From: Croceicoccus sp.
Lineage (GTDB): Bacteria; Pseudomonadota; Alphaproteobacteria; Sphingomonadales; Sphingomonadaceae
NCBI GenBank assembly: GCA_029936705.1
Contig: JAPYSD010000002.1
Location: forward strand, 1-39,416
Length of the DNA stretch: 39,416 bases
Direction: 5' to 3'
In this document: one piece after another, positions 7,679-15,405 of the stretch
Layout: every line of letters starts with the position of its first letter
Numbering within the stretch: the stretch's first letter is position 1
Notes under the pieces: generated by a model
Seen by the model: the letters and a program-made list of their open reading frames with translations, nothing else
What the model was told of the DNA's origin: nothing
Databases searched by the model: none
Program-made: the position numbers and the translations under genes

Positions 7679-8023
7679 TCACCATTGGTTGCGGCCATCG
7701 AGCTCGACGACCTTGACCGCGCTCCTGTCGAAATCGACATCCATCCGGACGTTGTAGCTGATCTTCTCGGTCTCCGGATTTGACCAGTCGGGCGATCGTC
7801 CGTGGGTAACCATGCCGCAAGTTCGGCAACTGAAATGCGCACCCTCGGTTGGCGCGTATTTAATAAGGCCGTCAGGCTCGGCCGTCAGCGTGAATTCGGC
7901 TGGGTCGCAATACGCCCACAGCGCTCCCACCCGATCACAATAGGTACAGTTGCAGCGGGTGATCTCGGTCGGGGTCGGCGCTTCGAACGCGACCGCGCCG
8001 CAGTGGCAACTTCCTTTCAGCAT
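7679..8023 (-). CDS. GFA-family (glutathione-dependent formaldehyde-activating-like) zinc protein
   Basis: The start is at ATG 8023 (MLKGSCHCGAVAFEAP), the family's standard N-terminus; the longer track ORF is rejected. The protein is 114 aa. Zinc ligands are visible as CHCG near the start, CNCTYC at about residues 29-34 and CRTCG at about 68-72. GFA proteins bind glutathione adducts, but most have no proven substrate. It sits between a VOC protein gene and a GST gene on the same strand with short gaps, suggesting a small glutathione/electrophile operon. Confidence 0.88.
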   Translation of the reverse strand: MLKGSCHCGAVAFEAPTPTEITRCNCTYCDRVGALWAYCDPAEFTLTAEPDGLIKYAPTEGAHFSCRTCGMVTHGRSPDWSNPETEKISYNVRMDVDFDRSAVKVVELDGRNQW

Positions 8024-8051
8024 GGCATATCTCCGTTCGTTGCGGCCGGTC

Positions 8052-8399
8052 CTATTGCCCTCCCAGCAGGTTGAGCGTGTTGCCGTCGGGATCTGTAAGG
8101 GTAGCGATGCGCAAGGTGGTGAAACCGGGGACGGCCTGCGGTTCGCCGACTGCGATGCCGGCGGCGCAGAGCCGCTTGATCTCACCCTCCAGGTCCGGAA
8201 GGCGCAGCGAGACGGTATCGACAGCGCCCTCCTTCGGGTTGTCGAGCACCTGTAACAATACGCTGTCGGTTAGGTCCCATTCGCAGCAGCTTGGCATGGG
8301 GCTGCGGTCGGGGCCGCGGCCCAGCACCTTGCTCCACCAATCGCAGCCGGCGGCATGGTCCTTGACCCCGAGCGAGACGAAAACGTTGGCGACGTCCAC
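8052..8399 (-). CDS. VOC-family (glyoxalase/bleomycin-resistance-like) protein
   Basis: The GTG at 8399 gives the natural family start (reading as MDVANVFVSLGVKDHAAGCDWW); the 13 residues before it in the track are Lys/Arg-rich and overlap the kinase remnant. The protein is about 115 aa, a single beta-alpha-beta-beta-beta repeat pair ending RIATLTDPDGNTLNLLG, the VOC C-terminal signature with the D-P-D-G-N turn. Metal ligands cannot be fixed from sequence alone. It is probably the first gene of the VOC-GFA-GST run. Confidence 0.8.
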   Translation of the reverse strand: MDVANVFVSLGVKDHAAGCDWWSKVLGRGPDRSPMPSCCEWDLTDSVLLQVLDNPKEGAVDTVSLRLPDLEGEIKRLCAAGIAVGEPQAVPGFTTLRIATLTDPDGNTLNLLGGQ

Positions 8400-8409
8400 G
8401 TCAGGCTTC

Positions 8410-8847
8410 TTCCGAGAAGATCGTTTCGAAACCACCAAAGATCATGCGCTTGCCATCGAAGGGCATGTCCATTTCCTGCCAGCGCTCATCGGACGCCTCT
8501 CGATCGACGGTCCACCAGTGACCCTTACACGAGGGCAGACACAGCTGATCGCCATGGTGCTGCATGAGCTGACGACCAATGCCGTCAAGTACGGCGCATT
8601 TTCGGTTCCGAGTGGGCGACTGGACGTCACTTGGGCCGTTAATGACGGGGAATGGCTTAGTTTCGTGTGGGCTGAGAGCGGAGTCCAGATCGATGGTCCG
8701 CCAGACACCAGAGGCTTTGGCACCGGCATGATCGAGAAAAGCTTCAGCCATTCACTGAACGGTGAGTCTTCACTGGAGTTCGGTTCGGATGGCCTGGTCT
8801 GCCGCTTTGCTATCCCGCTCCACACGAAAAGCGGGAAGGCTAATTGA
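8410..8847 (+). pseudogene. HWE-type sensor histidine kinase, C-terminal ATPase remnant
   Basis: From about 8410 the plus frame encodes the ATP-binding half of an HWE/HisKA_2 kinase: IDGPPVTLTRGQTQLIAMVLHELTTNAVKYGAFS (N box), a central W.ES region and TRGFGTGMIEKSFSHSLNG (G box). The phosphoacceptor His region and the sensor domains are missing. Upstream, the same frame reads the antisense of the VOC gene, so similarity starts abruptly at the VOC start codon. No start codon with an RBS is seen. It ends in TGATG overlapping the receiver gene, so the original operon order is kept. Probably inactive. Confidence 0.75.
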
Positions 8848-9206
8848 TGCCGCTTTCGAGAAAACGTTTGCTGATCGTTGAAGACGAGTACCTGGTGGCA
8901 ATGGATCTTGCCTACGCAGTCGAGGAGTTAGGCGCAGAAGTTTCCGAAATCGCCGGATCTCTCGAGAAAGCGATGATGGCTGCAGATAGGGACATCGACG
9001 GCGCTTTGATCGACGTTCAGCTTGGGGAAGAAAAATCGTTTCCCGTAATCGAAAAGCTGGCTGCTGCCCAAATACCGTTCATTCTCATGACAGGTTATCA
9101 TGTAAGCATTCTGCCGGAGAACATGCATCACTATCCACGTATCATGAAGCCCTTCTCGGATCGCGAGCTCAAAAGGGTAACAAAGGAAGTGCTTCTCGAA
9201 GTTTGA
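8847..9206 (+). CDS. Single-domain response regulator (receiver)
   Basis: The ATG at 8847 overlaps the kinase stop by one base (TGATG) and has an AAGG upstream. The protein is 119 aa and is only a receiver: acidic pair in LLIVEDEYLVA (E12/D13), phosphoacceptor Asp56 in ALIDVQLG, Thr82 in ILMTGY and Lys101 in IMKPF, all canonical. With no output domain it would act by phosphotransfer or protein binding. Its cognate HWE kinase is truncated, so phosphorylation would need another kinase. Such kinase-receiver pairs are common in alphaproteobacterial stress and light signalling. Confidence 0.88.
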   Translation: MPLSRKRLLIVEDEYLVAMDLAYAVEELGAEVSEIAGSLEKAMMAADRDIDGALIDVQLGEEKSFPVIEKLAAAQIPFILMTGYHVSILPENMHHYPRIMKPFSDRELKRVTKEVLLEV

Positions 9207-9619
9207 AATCTTCAAGCAGCACTATGCGACGGCTACCATAGGACATGGCCGCCATCGGTCGTATCTCTAGGGACCGAGTTAAGCCGATCATGTGGCGTAA
9301 CAGTTCAATTCTGTCTTTGTAGTGAGCCTAGGCGCGAAGGCATCGTGGTCGGTCCTGTTAAAGTCAAGGGGACCCAGCAGCGGTGGAACACCGGCGCTGG
9401 ATTCAGGACAAGCAAATTGAATATGTTATACTTTTAGCGAACAGGACTACTTTGATTGAACGGAGAAAATCGCTGATTGATCGAATAGTTAGAAGTTCTT
9501 GAAGTCCACGAAGGTCGTCTTGGGAAGCAGCTCTCCGTAAAGCGATTACAACTCCCTTCGAAGCCTTAGATCACTCACATTTTTGACAGAATGATTGCAG
9601 ACTATTCGTCTAGCTGATG
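9207..9619. other. Intergenic stretch, no gene seen
   Basis: The stretch is relatively AT-rich (for example TTGAATATGTTATACTTTTA near 9420). No ORF with coding character, RNA gene or terminator hairpin was found. It separates the convergent receiver and CDF genes. Confidence 0.4.
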
Positions 9620-10546
9620 TCATCCGACATTCTCGTTGCGAAGGGTTTCCGGTGGCGAGAACGAAAGTCGTGCAAGCCGCCAAGCCGGATCTTCGCCCAT
9701 CAGCGTTGTTATGTCCGGTGCTGGATCGGGCGGGTGCACGCCTTCGACGGTGCCGATTAGATAGCGGCCAGACTCTCGCAGCCGCACTTCTCCTTCAGGC
9801 CACAGTTCCTTTAATCTCTGCTTCAGCCGCTCCGCTTCAGGCGAGATTTCCGATCCCTTCAGGTCGCGGGGCGCGCCGTCCAGCAGTTCCGCAGATGCCT
9901 TCCCCATGTTCGATAGCCCGTCACGCAGAATGGAAAAGGCGATAAACAACGCGGCGGCGCTGTCGGCCCACCAATATCCGAAATAGATGCCTAAGATCCC
10001 GACGATCCCCGCTATCCCCGTCTGCCAGTCGGCCTTTTGCATCAGAGCATCGGTATGCAGCACCTTGTCATAAAGGCCTTCGGCCACGGGCAGCTTCATG
10101 CGGCCGATGATCATCGGAACGATGATGGAATAGATCAATGCCGCAATCATCAGCCATCCCAGCCAAATGGAGTGTCCCGCAATCATTACCGGGGCGACGG
10201 TGGGATGTTCCCTCTTCAGAAGAGTCGTGGCGCTTTCGTAGATAAGGAACCCGCCCACCGCAGTTAGCGCCACGGCGGCCACGAGAAACGCCAGGCTGTT
10301 GACCCTGACAAATCCAAACGGAAATTTCTCCGTCGGCGGTTTTGGTTCGAACCGTGCCGAGATCAGAAATGTAACCGCTGGAATGAGACTGAGCAGATCC
10401 TCGAATAAGGCAGAACGCATGGCCTGACTTCCCCCCATCGTCAGAAACATTGCGACAATGACGGTTCCGATCCAGAACAGCGTCCACCACTCAAGCTTTT
10501 TGGCGCGGCGGAACGGCTCTCGAATTTCCTCCGGCAGGCGGTTCAT
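9620..10546 (-). CDS. Cation diffusion facilitator (CDF) metal exporter
   Basis: The protein is 308 aa with about six hydrophobic segments in the first 220 residues. The CDF metal site is visible in VLHTDALMQKADWQTG ('HTDAL..KADW') and YWWADSAAALFIAF (the D of TM5). The C-terminal third is a soluble domain. CDF proteins export divalent cations such as Zn, Co, Fe or Mn in exchange for protons; the specific metal is not readable. Its start overlaps the stop of the upstream lipoprotein gene by 4 bp, so the two are translationally coupled. The Tn3 transposon has landed just upstream of the pair. Confidence 0.85.
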   Translation of the reverse strand: MNRLPEEIREPFRRAKKLEWWTLFWIGTVIVAMFLTMGGSQAMRSALFEDLLSLIPAVTFLISARFEPKPPTEKFPFGFVRVNSLAFLVAAVALTAVGGFLIYESATTLLKREHPTVAPVMIAGHSIWLGWLMIAALIYSIIVPMIIGRMKLPVAEGLYDKVLHTDALMQKADWQTGIAGIVGILGIYFGYWWADSAAALFIAFSILRDGLSNMGKASAELLDGAPRDLKGSEISPEAERLKQRLKELWPEGEVRLRESGRYLIGTVEGVHPPDPAPDITTLMGEDPAWRLARLSFSPPETLRNENVG

Positions 10547-10977
10547 CGGATCTCCTCCTGCACCAGCATGATCCAGCCGTTCTCACCGTTCCGAAAAGCG
10601 AAGCGGGGCACGTTCTCGTCTGTGCCGACGATCTTGCGACGGCCAAGAGGGGGAGAAAGATGAACACGCCTCGACCAGGGTGATGACTTGGCAAATTCCC
10701 CGTAGACAAGATCGAGCCTGCCTTTTTCCAGTGCCGTTAGCAATTCCTCTGCGGAGCCGGCATAAACGCGAACGTCCGCCTCATTACGGCTAGCGACGCG
10801 CTGTAGGATGGCATCGGCGACTTGATAATCGTCACCTGCAACCATGCCCACCAGAATGGACCCACTCCGTTTTACACGTTCGGTGGTCCCTGCGGGATCT
10901 TGCGGCAGATCGTTGCACCCCGCCACCATTAGCAAAAGTGCGCCGAGCAGCATTCGTCCAGTTAGACCGGTTTGCAT
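10543..10977 (-). CDS. Lipoprotein with partial solute-binding-like domain
   Basis: The protein is 144 aa. It has a lipoprotein signal (MLLGALLLMVAGC, lipobox V-A-G-C). The mature part has ILVGMVAGDDYQVADAILQRVA and EELLTALEKGRLDLVYGEF, resembling the first lobe of family 3 periplasmic solute-binding proteins, but it is far shorter than the usual ~250 aa. It is coupled by an ATGA overlap to the CDF exporter, so a periplasmic accessory role in metal efflux is inferred. The transposon target-site duplication lies about 20 bp before the start codon. Confidence 0.7.
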   Translation of the reverse strand: MQTGLTGRMLLGALLLMVAGCNDLPQDPAGTTERVKRSGSILVGMVAGDDYQVADAILQRVASRNEADVRVYAGSAEELLTALEKGRLDLVYGEFAKSSPWSRRVHLSPPLGRRKIVGTDENVPRFAFRNGENGWIMLVQEEIR

Positions 10978-10996
10978 GAACTGGAAACGTCCGCCG

Positions 10997-11001
10997 AGCT
11001 A
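10997..11001. repeat. Target-site duplication AGCTA, left copy
   Basis: AGCTA precedes the left inverted repeat and is repeated exactly after the right one (21154-21158). A 5 bp duplication is the standard for Tn3-family transposition. Confidence 0.9.
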
Positions 11002-11051
11002 GGCGTCACCTCAAGGTTTGTGCGCCAGACAACGATTTGGCAGACATAATG
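11002..11051 (+). repeat. Left terminal inverted repeat of the Tn3-family element
   Basis: It starts GGCGTCACCTCAAGGTTTGT. The first 40 bases are identical to the reverse complement of the right end; base 41 differs, then nine more match. The usual family repeat is ~38 bp, and the extra identity extends into former tnpA 3' flank. Confidence 0.92.
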
Positions 11052-11061
11052 CGAACATCGG

Positions 11062-11145
11062 CTAATTAGCGAGCTTGAGGCGCGACATGGGATCGTTGAG
11101 CTGGCGGAATTCACCGCCAGGCGGACGCTCCGCCTGCCCTCAAAG
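11062..11145 (-). pseudogene. 3' remnant of a second Tn3-type transposase gene
   Basis: On the minus strand, directly inside the left repeat, codons read GGEFRQLNDPMSRLKLAN and a stop. The intact tnpA at the right end finishes PGEFRTLNDPMARLKLVA. Weaker nucleotide similarity continues to about 11145 with a frame slip. The left end of the transposon is therefore the tnpA end of a different, diverged relative, not a conventional cargo-side terminus. Confidence 0.8.
11101..11136. repeat. Two adjacent perfect stem-loops inside the left end
   Basis: CTGGCGG-AATTCA-CCGCCAG (11101-11120) is followed, sharing one base, by AGGCGGA-CGC-TCCGCCT (11120-11136). Both have perfect 7 bp stems. They lie in the diverged tnpA remnant and downstream of the minus-strand Rap1a-like gene, so they could serve as a transcription stop, although no T-run follows. 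Confidence 0.5.
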
Positions 11146-11181
11146 GCAGCCGCCGGGCAGGCTACGCCGCGGGGTACGATG

Positions 11182-11508
11182 CTACTGACATGGCCAAGCC
11201 TTCGCTAACGAGCGTTCAGCTCCGGCCACCATATGAACACTCATAAAATAGCTATTCTGCTCCGCCCAGCGTAAATATGCCGCGCGCAGCGCCGATCGGT
11301 CATAGCGTGGAGCGCGGCATTCCGCTTTTCGCGCGACGATCATCATGTCGAGCACGCCTTGGAGGTAAGCGCCGCATCGCGGCTCATTCGCTTGACAGCT
11401 TACGAACAACGCCGAGCCCGTCGCCGACGCGGGTTCGGTTTGGCCGATCGCACTATCAGGCAGGGCGGCCAAAGCGGCGCATAACAATATCCATCGCCTT
11501 GGCCGCAT
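11182..11508 (-). CDS. Secreted Rap1a/Tai-like protein
   Basis: The protein is 108 aa with a signal peptide (MRPRRWILLCAALAALPDSAIG). The mature part contains ALFVSCQANEPRCGAYLQGVLDMM: the 'C..........C..Y..G..D' pattern of the Rap1a/Tai domain, known from periplasmic immunity proteins of type VI secretion and also found in many unrelated small exported proteins. Paired Cys residues could form a disulphide. Here it is cargo of a chromate transposon, so an immunity role is not implied. Function unknown. Confidence 0.65.
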   Translation of the reverse strand: MRPRRWILLCAALAALPDSAIGQTEPASATGSALFVSCQANEPRCGAYLQGVLDMMIVARKAECRAPRYDRSALRAAYLRWAEQNSYFMSVHMVAGAERSLAKAWPCQ

Positions 11509-11583
11509 TTTCGTCTCCTATTCCGCAGTATCATTTCGGAAGGGGCGCACGGCCCTCGACGGCCGGCGCCCCGTGCTGATCCA

Positions 11584-11907
11584 TCATTCGCGGCCGAGCA
11601 CCTGGCCTTCGGGCGTGACGAACAGTTCGATCGTCTTTCCGTCGCTGTTCTTGCCCTTGATTTCATAGAGCGTGCTTCCGTCCGCCTTTCGGGTGACTTG
11701 CTCCGCTTTGCTTATTGACGCGAGTTGCGCGCGTGCCGCGTTCATCGCGGCCTCGGGCACCTGAGCAAGCGGGATGTCTCGTTCGCTGTGCTTGCCGATT
11801 ATCCGGTTTTCGTTCGCCTCGTGGTTTTGCGCGATCGCCACGCCCGCGATCGCCAGCGCGGCCGCGCCCACGCCTGCGACAACAGTGAGAGTTCGTTTGC
11901 TAGCCAT
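11584..11907 (-). CDS. PepSY-like periplasmic protein
   Basis: The start is at ATG 11907 with a GGAA six bases upstream; the 27 residues before it in the track are not family-like. The protein is 107 aa: signal or anchor segment MASKRTLTVVAGVGAAALAIAGVAIA, then a PepSY-like module (AQVPEAAMNAARAQLASISKAEQVTRK, then YEIKGKNSDGKTIELFVTPEGQVL). PepSY domains are small inhibitory or binding modules in the envelope. The gene lies 77 bp downstream of the DUF1259 gene in the same leftward transcript. Confidence 0.75.
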   Translation of the reverse strand: MASKRTLTVVAGVGAAALAIAGVAIAQNHEANENRIIGKHSERDIPLAQVPEAAMNAARAQLASISKAEQVTRKADGSTLYEIKGKNSDGKTIELFVTPEGQVLGRE

Positions 11908-11984
11908 GTTCCATTCCACTTCCTGCATAAGGGCCGTGGGGTCGGGCGGGCGGCGGTTACGGCCCAATGAGCCGTCGTCCGAGT

Positions 11985-12875
11985 TCAACTCCTCTGATTG
12001 TTCATCCTGTCGAGCGCCGCGCGCAGCCCACGGGCGAGCTTGGCTGCGTCGTCGTTGGCCCAGAAGTGCATGAAGAACAGCCGCGGCTCGTCGTTTAGCA
12101 TATGATTATGCAGCGCCGTGACCTCGATCCCGTTCGTCCGCAGCACGCGCAGGACCGGATCGACCTCGTTTGCGACAAGTACGAAATCGCCGGTGATGGC
12201 GGCTCGGCCGTCCCCGGTTGGCTGAAAGTTGATCGCGGTCGCCGTGCCCATCGTCGGCGGAGTCTCCATATCGCCGTCCATCAGCCGCTCGGCGCGCGGA
12301 AAGCTGTATTGGAGGATGCCACCGGCCGTCTTGCCCTCACCGCCCATCAACCGGTTGAGCGCGGCCACATCGAGGTCGAGCCGCGATGCGGCTGCGCTGG
12401 CCGAAGGCGATTGCGGCGCGGCGAGCGGGGTCCGACTGGCTGATAGCGCTTGCCGGAGCGCGGCCGCGAGCTTCACCGGGTCGCCGTGGCCGGCAATGTG
12501 CATGTACATGGTCGCAGGCGAAGAGCGGAGCAGGTGATTGTGGAGCGCGGTGATCGTAAAACCGCTTGCGAGCAGGCGGCTCAAAACGGGGTTCACCTCG
12601 TCGTGGGTCAGCACGAGATCGCCCATCACCATCGCCTCGTCGCCCATCGGCTGAAACGCCGCCCAAGAGCCGAGCGCGAGGGAGGGCTTGATCGTCACCC
12701 CATCCAGCGTAACGCTCAGGTCCGAACGCGGGAAGCTGTAGCGGTGAACGCCCCCCGGCTGTTCGGCCCCCGCTCGTCCTATCGCCCGGTCGACAGCCGA
12801 CCAGTCCGGCGCTGCCCATGCCGGGCTTGCCAGCAGGAGGCTGGCGAATCCCAAGGCGATGGTCTTTTTCAGCAT
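11985..12875 (-). CDS. Exported DUF1259 protein (LppY/LpqO-like), two domain copies
   Basis: The protein is 296 aa with a signal peptide (MLKKTIALGFASLLLASPAWA). It contains two homologous halves: 'HRYSFPRSD...ALHNHLLRSSPATMYMHIAGHGD' (about residues 44-132) and 'LQYSFPRAE...ALHNHMLNDEPRLFFMHFWANDD' (about 185-276). This is the DUF1259 duplication. Proteins of this group are often found beside chrA-type chromate genes; their biochemical activity is unknown. The His-rich ALHNHM segments suggest a metal-binding site. It is transcribed divergently from chrB across a 168 bp intergenic region. Confidence 0.82.
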   Translation of the reverse strand: MLKKTIALGFASLLLASPAWAAPDWSAVDRAIGRAGAEQPGGVHRYSFPRSDLSVTLDGVTIKPSLALGSWAAFQPMGDEAMVMGDLVLTHDEVNPVLSRLLASGFTITALHNHLLRSSPATMYMHIAGHGDPVKLAAALRQALSASRTPLAAPQSPSASAAASRLDLDVAALNRLMGGEGKTAGGILQYSFPRAERLMDGDMETPPTMGTATAINFQPTGDGRAAITGDFVLVANEVDPVLRVLRTNGIEVTALHNHMLNDEPRLFFMHFWANDDAAKLARGLRAALDRMNNQRS

Positions 12876-12999
12876 AATTGATCCTTCATCAGCGCACTCG
12901 ACACGGAAAGCCTCACGTCATGCGAGCGCGCCGCCGGCGAGCCGCGACATTGCGCTCCGGTTTCTTTCTTCGGGATAAGCAGTCCTATGCTCATGAGGC

Positions 13000-13028
13000 T
13001 TGTGATGCAACCCTTACACTTGTAGGCT
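13000..13028 (+). promoter_or_regulatory. Putative sigma-70-type promoter of the chrB operon
   Basis: TTGTGA (13000-13005) and TAGGCT (13023-13028) are separated by exactly 17 bp and lie 15 bp before the chrB ATG. The short distance to the start implies a very short leader. ChrB proteins can act as chromate-responsive regulators, so this region is a likely operator. Confidence 0.45.
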
Positions 13029-13043
13029 AGTGACGATACAACT

Positions 13044-13994
13044 ATGACAAACACACAAGCTTCCCCTTGGTTGCTCCTGATCCCGCAGCTTCCGGCTAAG
13101 CCTGCCTATTTGCGGGTGAAGGTCTGGCGGCGTTTGCAGGCGATCGGGGCCGCGCCGCTCAAGAACGCCGTCCATGCGCTCCCCAATCGCGAGGACACGC
13201 GCGCGCTGTTCGAAGAACTGCATCGCGAGATCACCGAAAATGGCGGCGAGGCGCTGATCCTCGAAGCGCGCCTTGTCGGCGGCATGGGCGATGCGGAGCT
13301 GCGCGGAGTGTTCGACGCTGCGCGTGACGCCGACTATGAGGAGTTGGCACGCGAGGCGCGCGCGCTGTGTGAGGGCGAGTATGTCGCGGCGGCGGATGTG
13401 GGCCGCCTGCGCAAACGCCTGAACGAGGTCGCCGCGATCGACTTTTTCGGTGCGCATGGTCGGCAGGCGGCACAGGCCGCCATCACCGAGGCGGACCGCC
13501 GCTCTCACCAACATCCCGATGTGAGCGGCCCCGGTGCGCCCGAGCTGACCCCGGCGGAGCTAAAGCGCCGCGTTTGGGTGACGCGCCGCCATGTCCATGT
13601 CGATCGCATCGCGTCCGCCTGGCTCATTCGCCGCTTCATCGACCCCGAGGCGAGCTTCAAGTTCGTCGAGGGCAAAGGATATGTGCCGGAGCCTGACGAA
13701 CTGAGGTTCGACATGGCGGACGCTGAGTTCACCCACGAAGGCGACCGCTGCTCCTTCGAGACCTTGGTGTTCCTCACCGGTCTCGAGACCGACCCCGCGC
13801 TGCGGGCGCTCGGCGAAATTGTTCACGACCTTGATATTGCCGATGCTCGGTTCGAGCGCCCGGAAACTCCGGGAGTGAGCGCGCTTATCGCCGGCATCTG
13901 TGCCGGCACCGACGACGACGAGGAGCGGATCGCGCGCGGATCGACCGCGCTCGACGGATTCTATGCTCACTTCACCCGGCGAAAAGAGGACTAA
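13044..13994 (+). CDS. chrB: Chromate resistance protein ChrB
   Basis: The protein is 316 aa, the usual length of ChrB. The N-terminal domain shows WLLLIPQLPAKPAYLRVKVWRRLQAIGA then LKNAVHALPNREDTRALF; the C-terminal ChrB domain shows VWVTRRHVHVDRIASAWLIRRFIDPEASFKFV, FTHEGDRCSFETLV and IVHDLDIAD. In characterised systems ChrB is a chromate-sensing regulator or accessory factor for ChrA. It begins the plus-strand operon and ends 2 bp before chrA. Confidence 0.93.
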   Translation: MTNTQASPWLLLIPQLPAKPAYLRVKVWRRLQAIGAAPLKNAVHALPNREDTRALFEELHREITENGGEALILEARLVGGMGDAELRGVFDAARDADYEELAREARALCEGEYVAAADVGRLRKRLNEVAAIDFFGAHGRQAAQAAITEADRRSHQHPDVSGPGAPELTPAELKRRVWVTRRHVHVDRIASAWLIRRFIDPEASFKFVEGKGYVPEPDELRFDMADAEFTHEGDRCSFETLVFLTGLETDPALRALGEIVHDLDIADARFERPETPGVSALIAGICAGTDDDEERIARGSTALDGFYAHFTRRKED

Positions 13995-13996
13995 AG

Positions 13997-15394
13997 ATGG
14001 AGGCCAGCGCACGCGCTGAAATCGCAGTCGAGACGCTGCACGAGCACGGCATCAGCTTTGGCGAGGCGGTGCGCGTCTGGATCAGGGTCGCGCTGCTCAG
14101 CTTCGGCGGACCGGCGGGCCAGATAGCGGTGATGCATCGCATCCTGGTCGAGGAGAAGCGCTGGATCGGCGAGGAGCGGTTCCTCCACGCGCTCAACTAT
14201 TGCATGCTGCTGCCCGGCCCTGAAGCGCAACAGCTAGCTGTCTATATTGGCTGGTTGCTCCATAAGACCAAGGGCGGCCTGGTCGCGGGCGCGCTATTCG
14301 TGCTGCCCGGCTTCCTCGCGATTTTAGGGCTCAACTATGTCTATGTGCTGCTCGGCGAAGTGGCGCTGGTCGAGGGATTGTTCTTCGGATTGAAGGCCGC
14401 CGTGCTGGCGGTGGTGCTACAGGCGGTGGTCCGGGTGGGTTCGCGTGCCTTGAAGAACAACGTCATGCGCGGTTTTGCCGCGCTGGCGTTCGTCGCGATC
14501 TTCGTGCTCGACGTGCCCTTCCCGCTGATCGTGCTTGCCGCCGCGCTGATCGGCTTCTTCGGTGGCCGCGCTGGTTACGCCGCATTCAAGGGCGGCGGCG
14601 GACATGGTCCCGCCGGCGCTGAGATAATCCACGACCGCGACACCGCTCTTGGCGAGGGCCTTCCCGACCATGCCCGGCCGAACCTCTCTTGGTCGCTGCG
14701 CATCTCCGGCGTCCTGCTGCTGCTCTGGCTCGGGCCGGTCGCAGCGCTGCTGTTCGCGTTCGGCCCCGACGACGTGTTCAGCCGCATCGCCACCTTCTTC
14801 AGCCAGATGGCGGTGGTGACCTTCGGCGGCGCCTATGCGGTGCTCGCCTATGTCGCGCAGGAGGCAGTCGAGACCTATGGCTGGCTCCAGCCCGGCGAGA
14901 TGCTCGACGGGCTCGGCATGGCCGAGACCACGCCCGGGCCGCTGATCATGGTGACGCAGTTCGTCGGCTTCCTCGCGGCCTTCCGCGAAGCGACCGGGCT
15001 GCCGCCGCTCGTCGCCGCGACCTTCGGCGCAATCCTCACCACCTGGGTTACCTTCCTGCCATGCTTCCTGTGGATCTTCGCCGGCGCGCCATTCATCGAG
15101 CGGCTGCGCGGCAACCGCGCATTGTCGGCCGCGCTTTCGGCGATCACCGCCGCAGTGGTCGGCGTGATCCTCAATCTGGCGGTCTGGTTTGGTATCCACA
15201 CTCTGTTCGAGCAAGTCCGCGAAGTGCCGTTCGCAGCCGGCACCATCGATCTCCCAGTCCTAACGTCCGTCAACTGGCCGGCGCTGGCGCTCGCGGTGGG
15301 TGCGATACTCGCCATGTTCCGGTTCAAGGCCGGCATGCTGCCGGTGCTCGGCGTCTGCTCGGTCCTCGGGGCCGCATATGTAATGATCATCTGA
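13997..15394 (+). CDS. chrA: Chromate efflux transporter ChrA
   Basis: The protein is 465 aa, as for long-chain CHR-family transporters. It has the two homologous halves of ChrA: the N-half with RVALLSFGGPAGQIAVMHRILVEEKRW and LNYCMLLPGPEAQQLAVYIGW, the C-half with MAVVTFGGAYAVLAYVAQ and GLGMAETTPGPLIMVTQFVGF. These 'FGGP' and 'PGP' motifs are the CHR signature. It has ten or more hydrophobic segments and exports chromate across the inner membrane. An RBS-like AAGATGGAGG surrounds the start; the start is 2 bp after the chrB stop. Confidence 0.95.
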   Translation: MEASARAEIAVETLHEHGISFGEAVRVWIRVALLSFGGPAGQIAVMHRILVEEKRWIGEERFLHALNYCMLLPGPEAQQLAVYIGWLLHKTKGGLVAGALFVLPGFLAILGLNYVYVLLGEVALVEGLFFGLKAAVLAVVLQAVVRVGSRALKNNVMRGFAALAFVAIFVLDVPFPLIVLAAALIGFFGGRAGYAAFKGGGGHGPAGAEIIHDRDTALGEGLPDHARPNLSWSLRISGVLLLLWLGPVAALLFAFGPDDVFSRIATFFSQMAVVTFGGAYAVLAYVAQEAVETYGWLQPGEMLDGLGMAETTPGPLIMVTQFVGFLAAFREATGLPPLVAATFGAILTTWVTFLPCFLWIFAGAPFIERLRGNRALSAALSAITAAVVGVILNLAVWFGIHTLFEQVREVPFAAGTIDLPVLTSVNWPALALAVGAILAMFRFKAGMLPVLGVCSVLGAAYVMII

Positions 15395-15405
15395 AGGAGT
15401 GACGC

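Noticed and set aside
14417-15214. 265-aa minus-strand ORF opposite chrA
   Set aside because: It is a high-GC shadow with Glu/Arg/Gly-rich low complexity; chrA on the plus strand has full family motifs.
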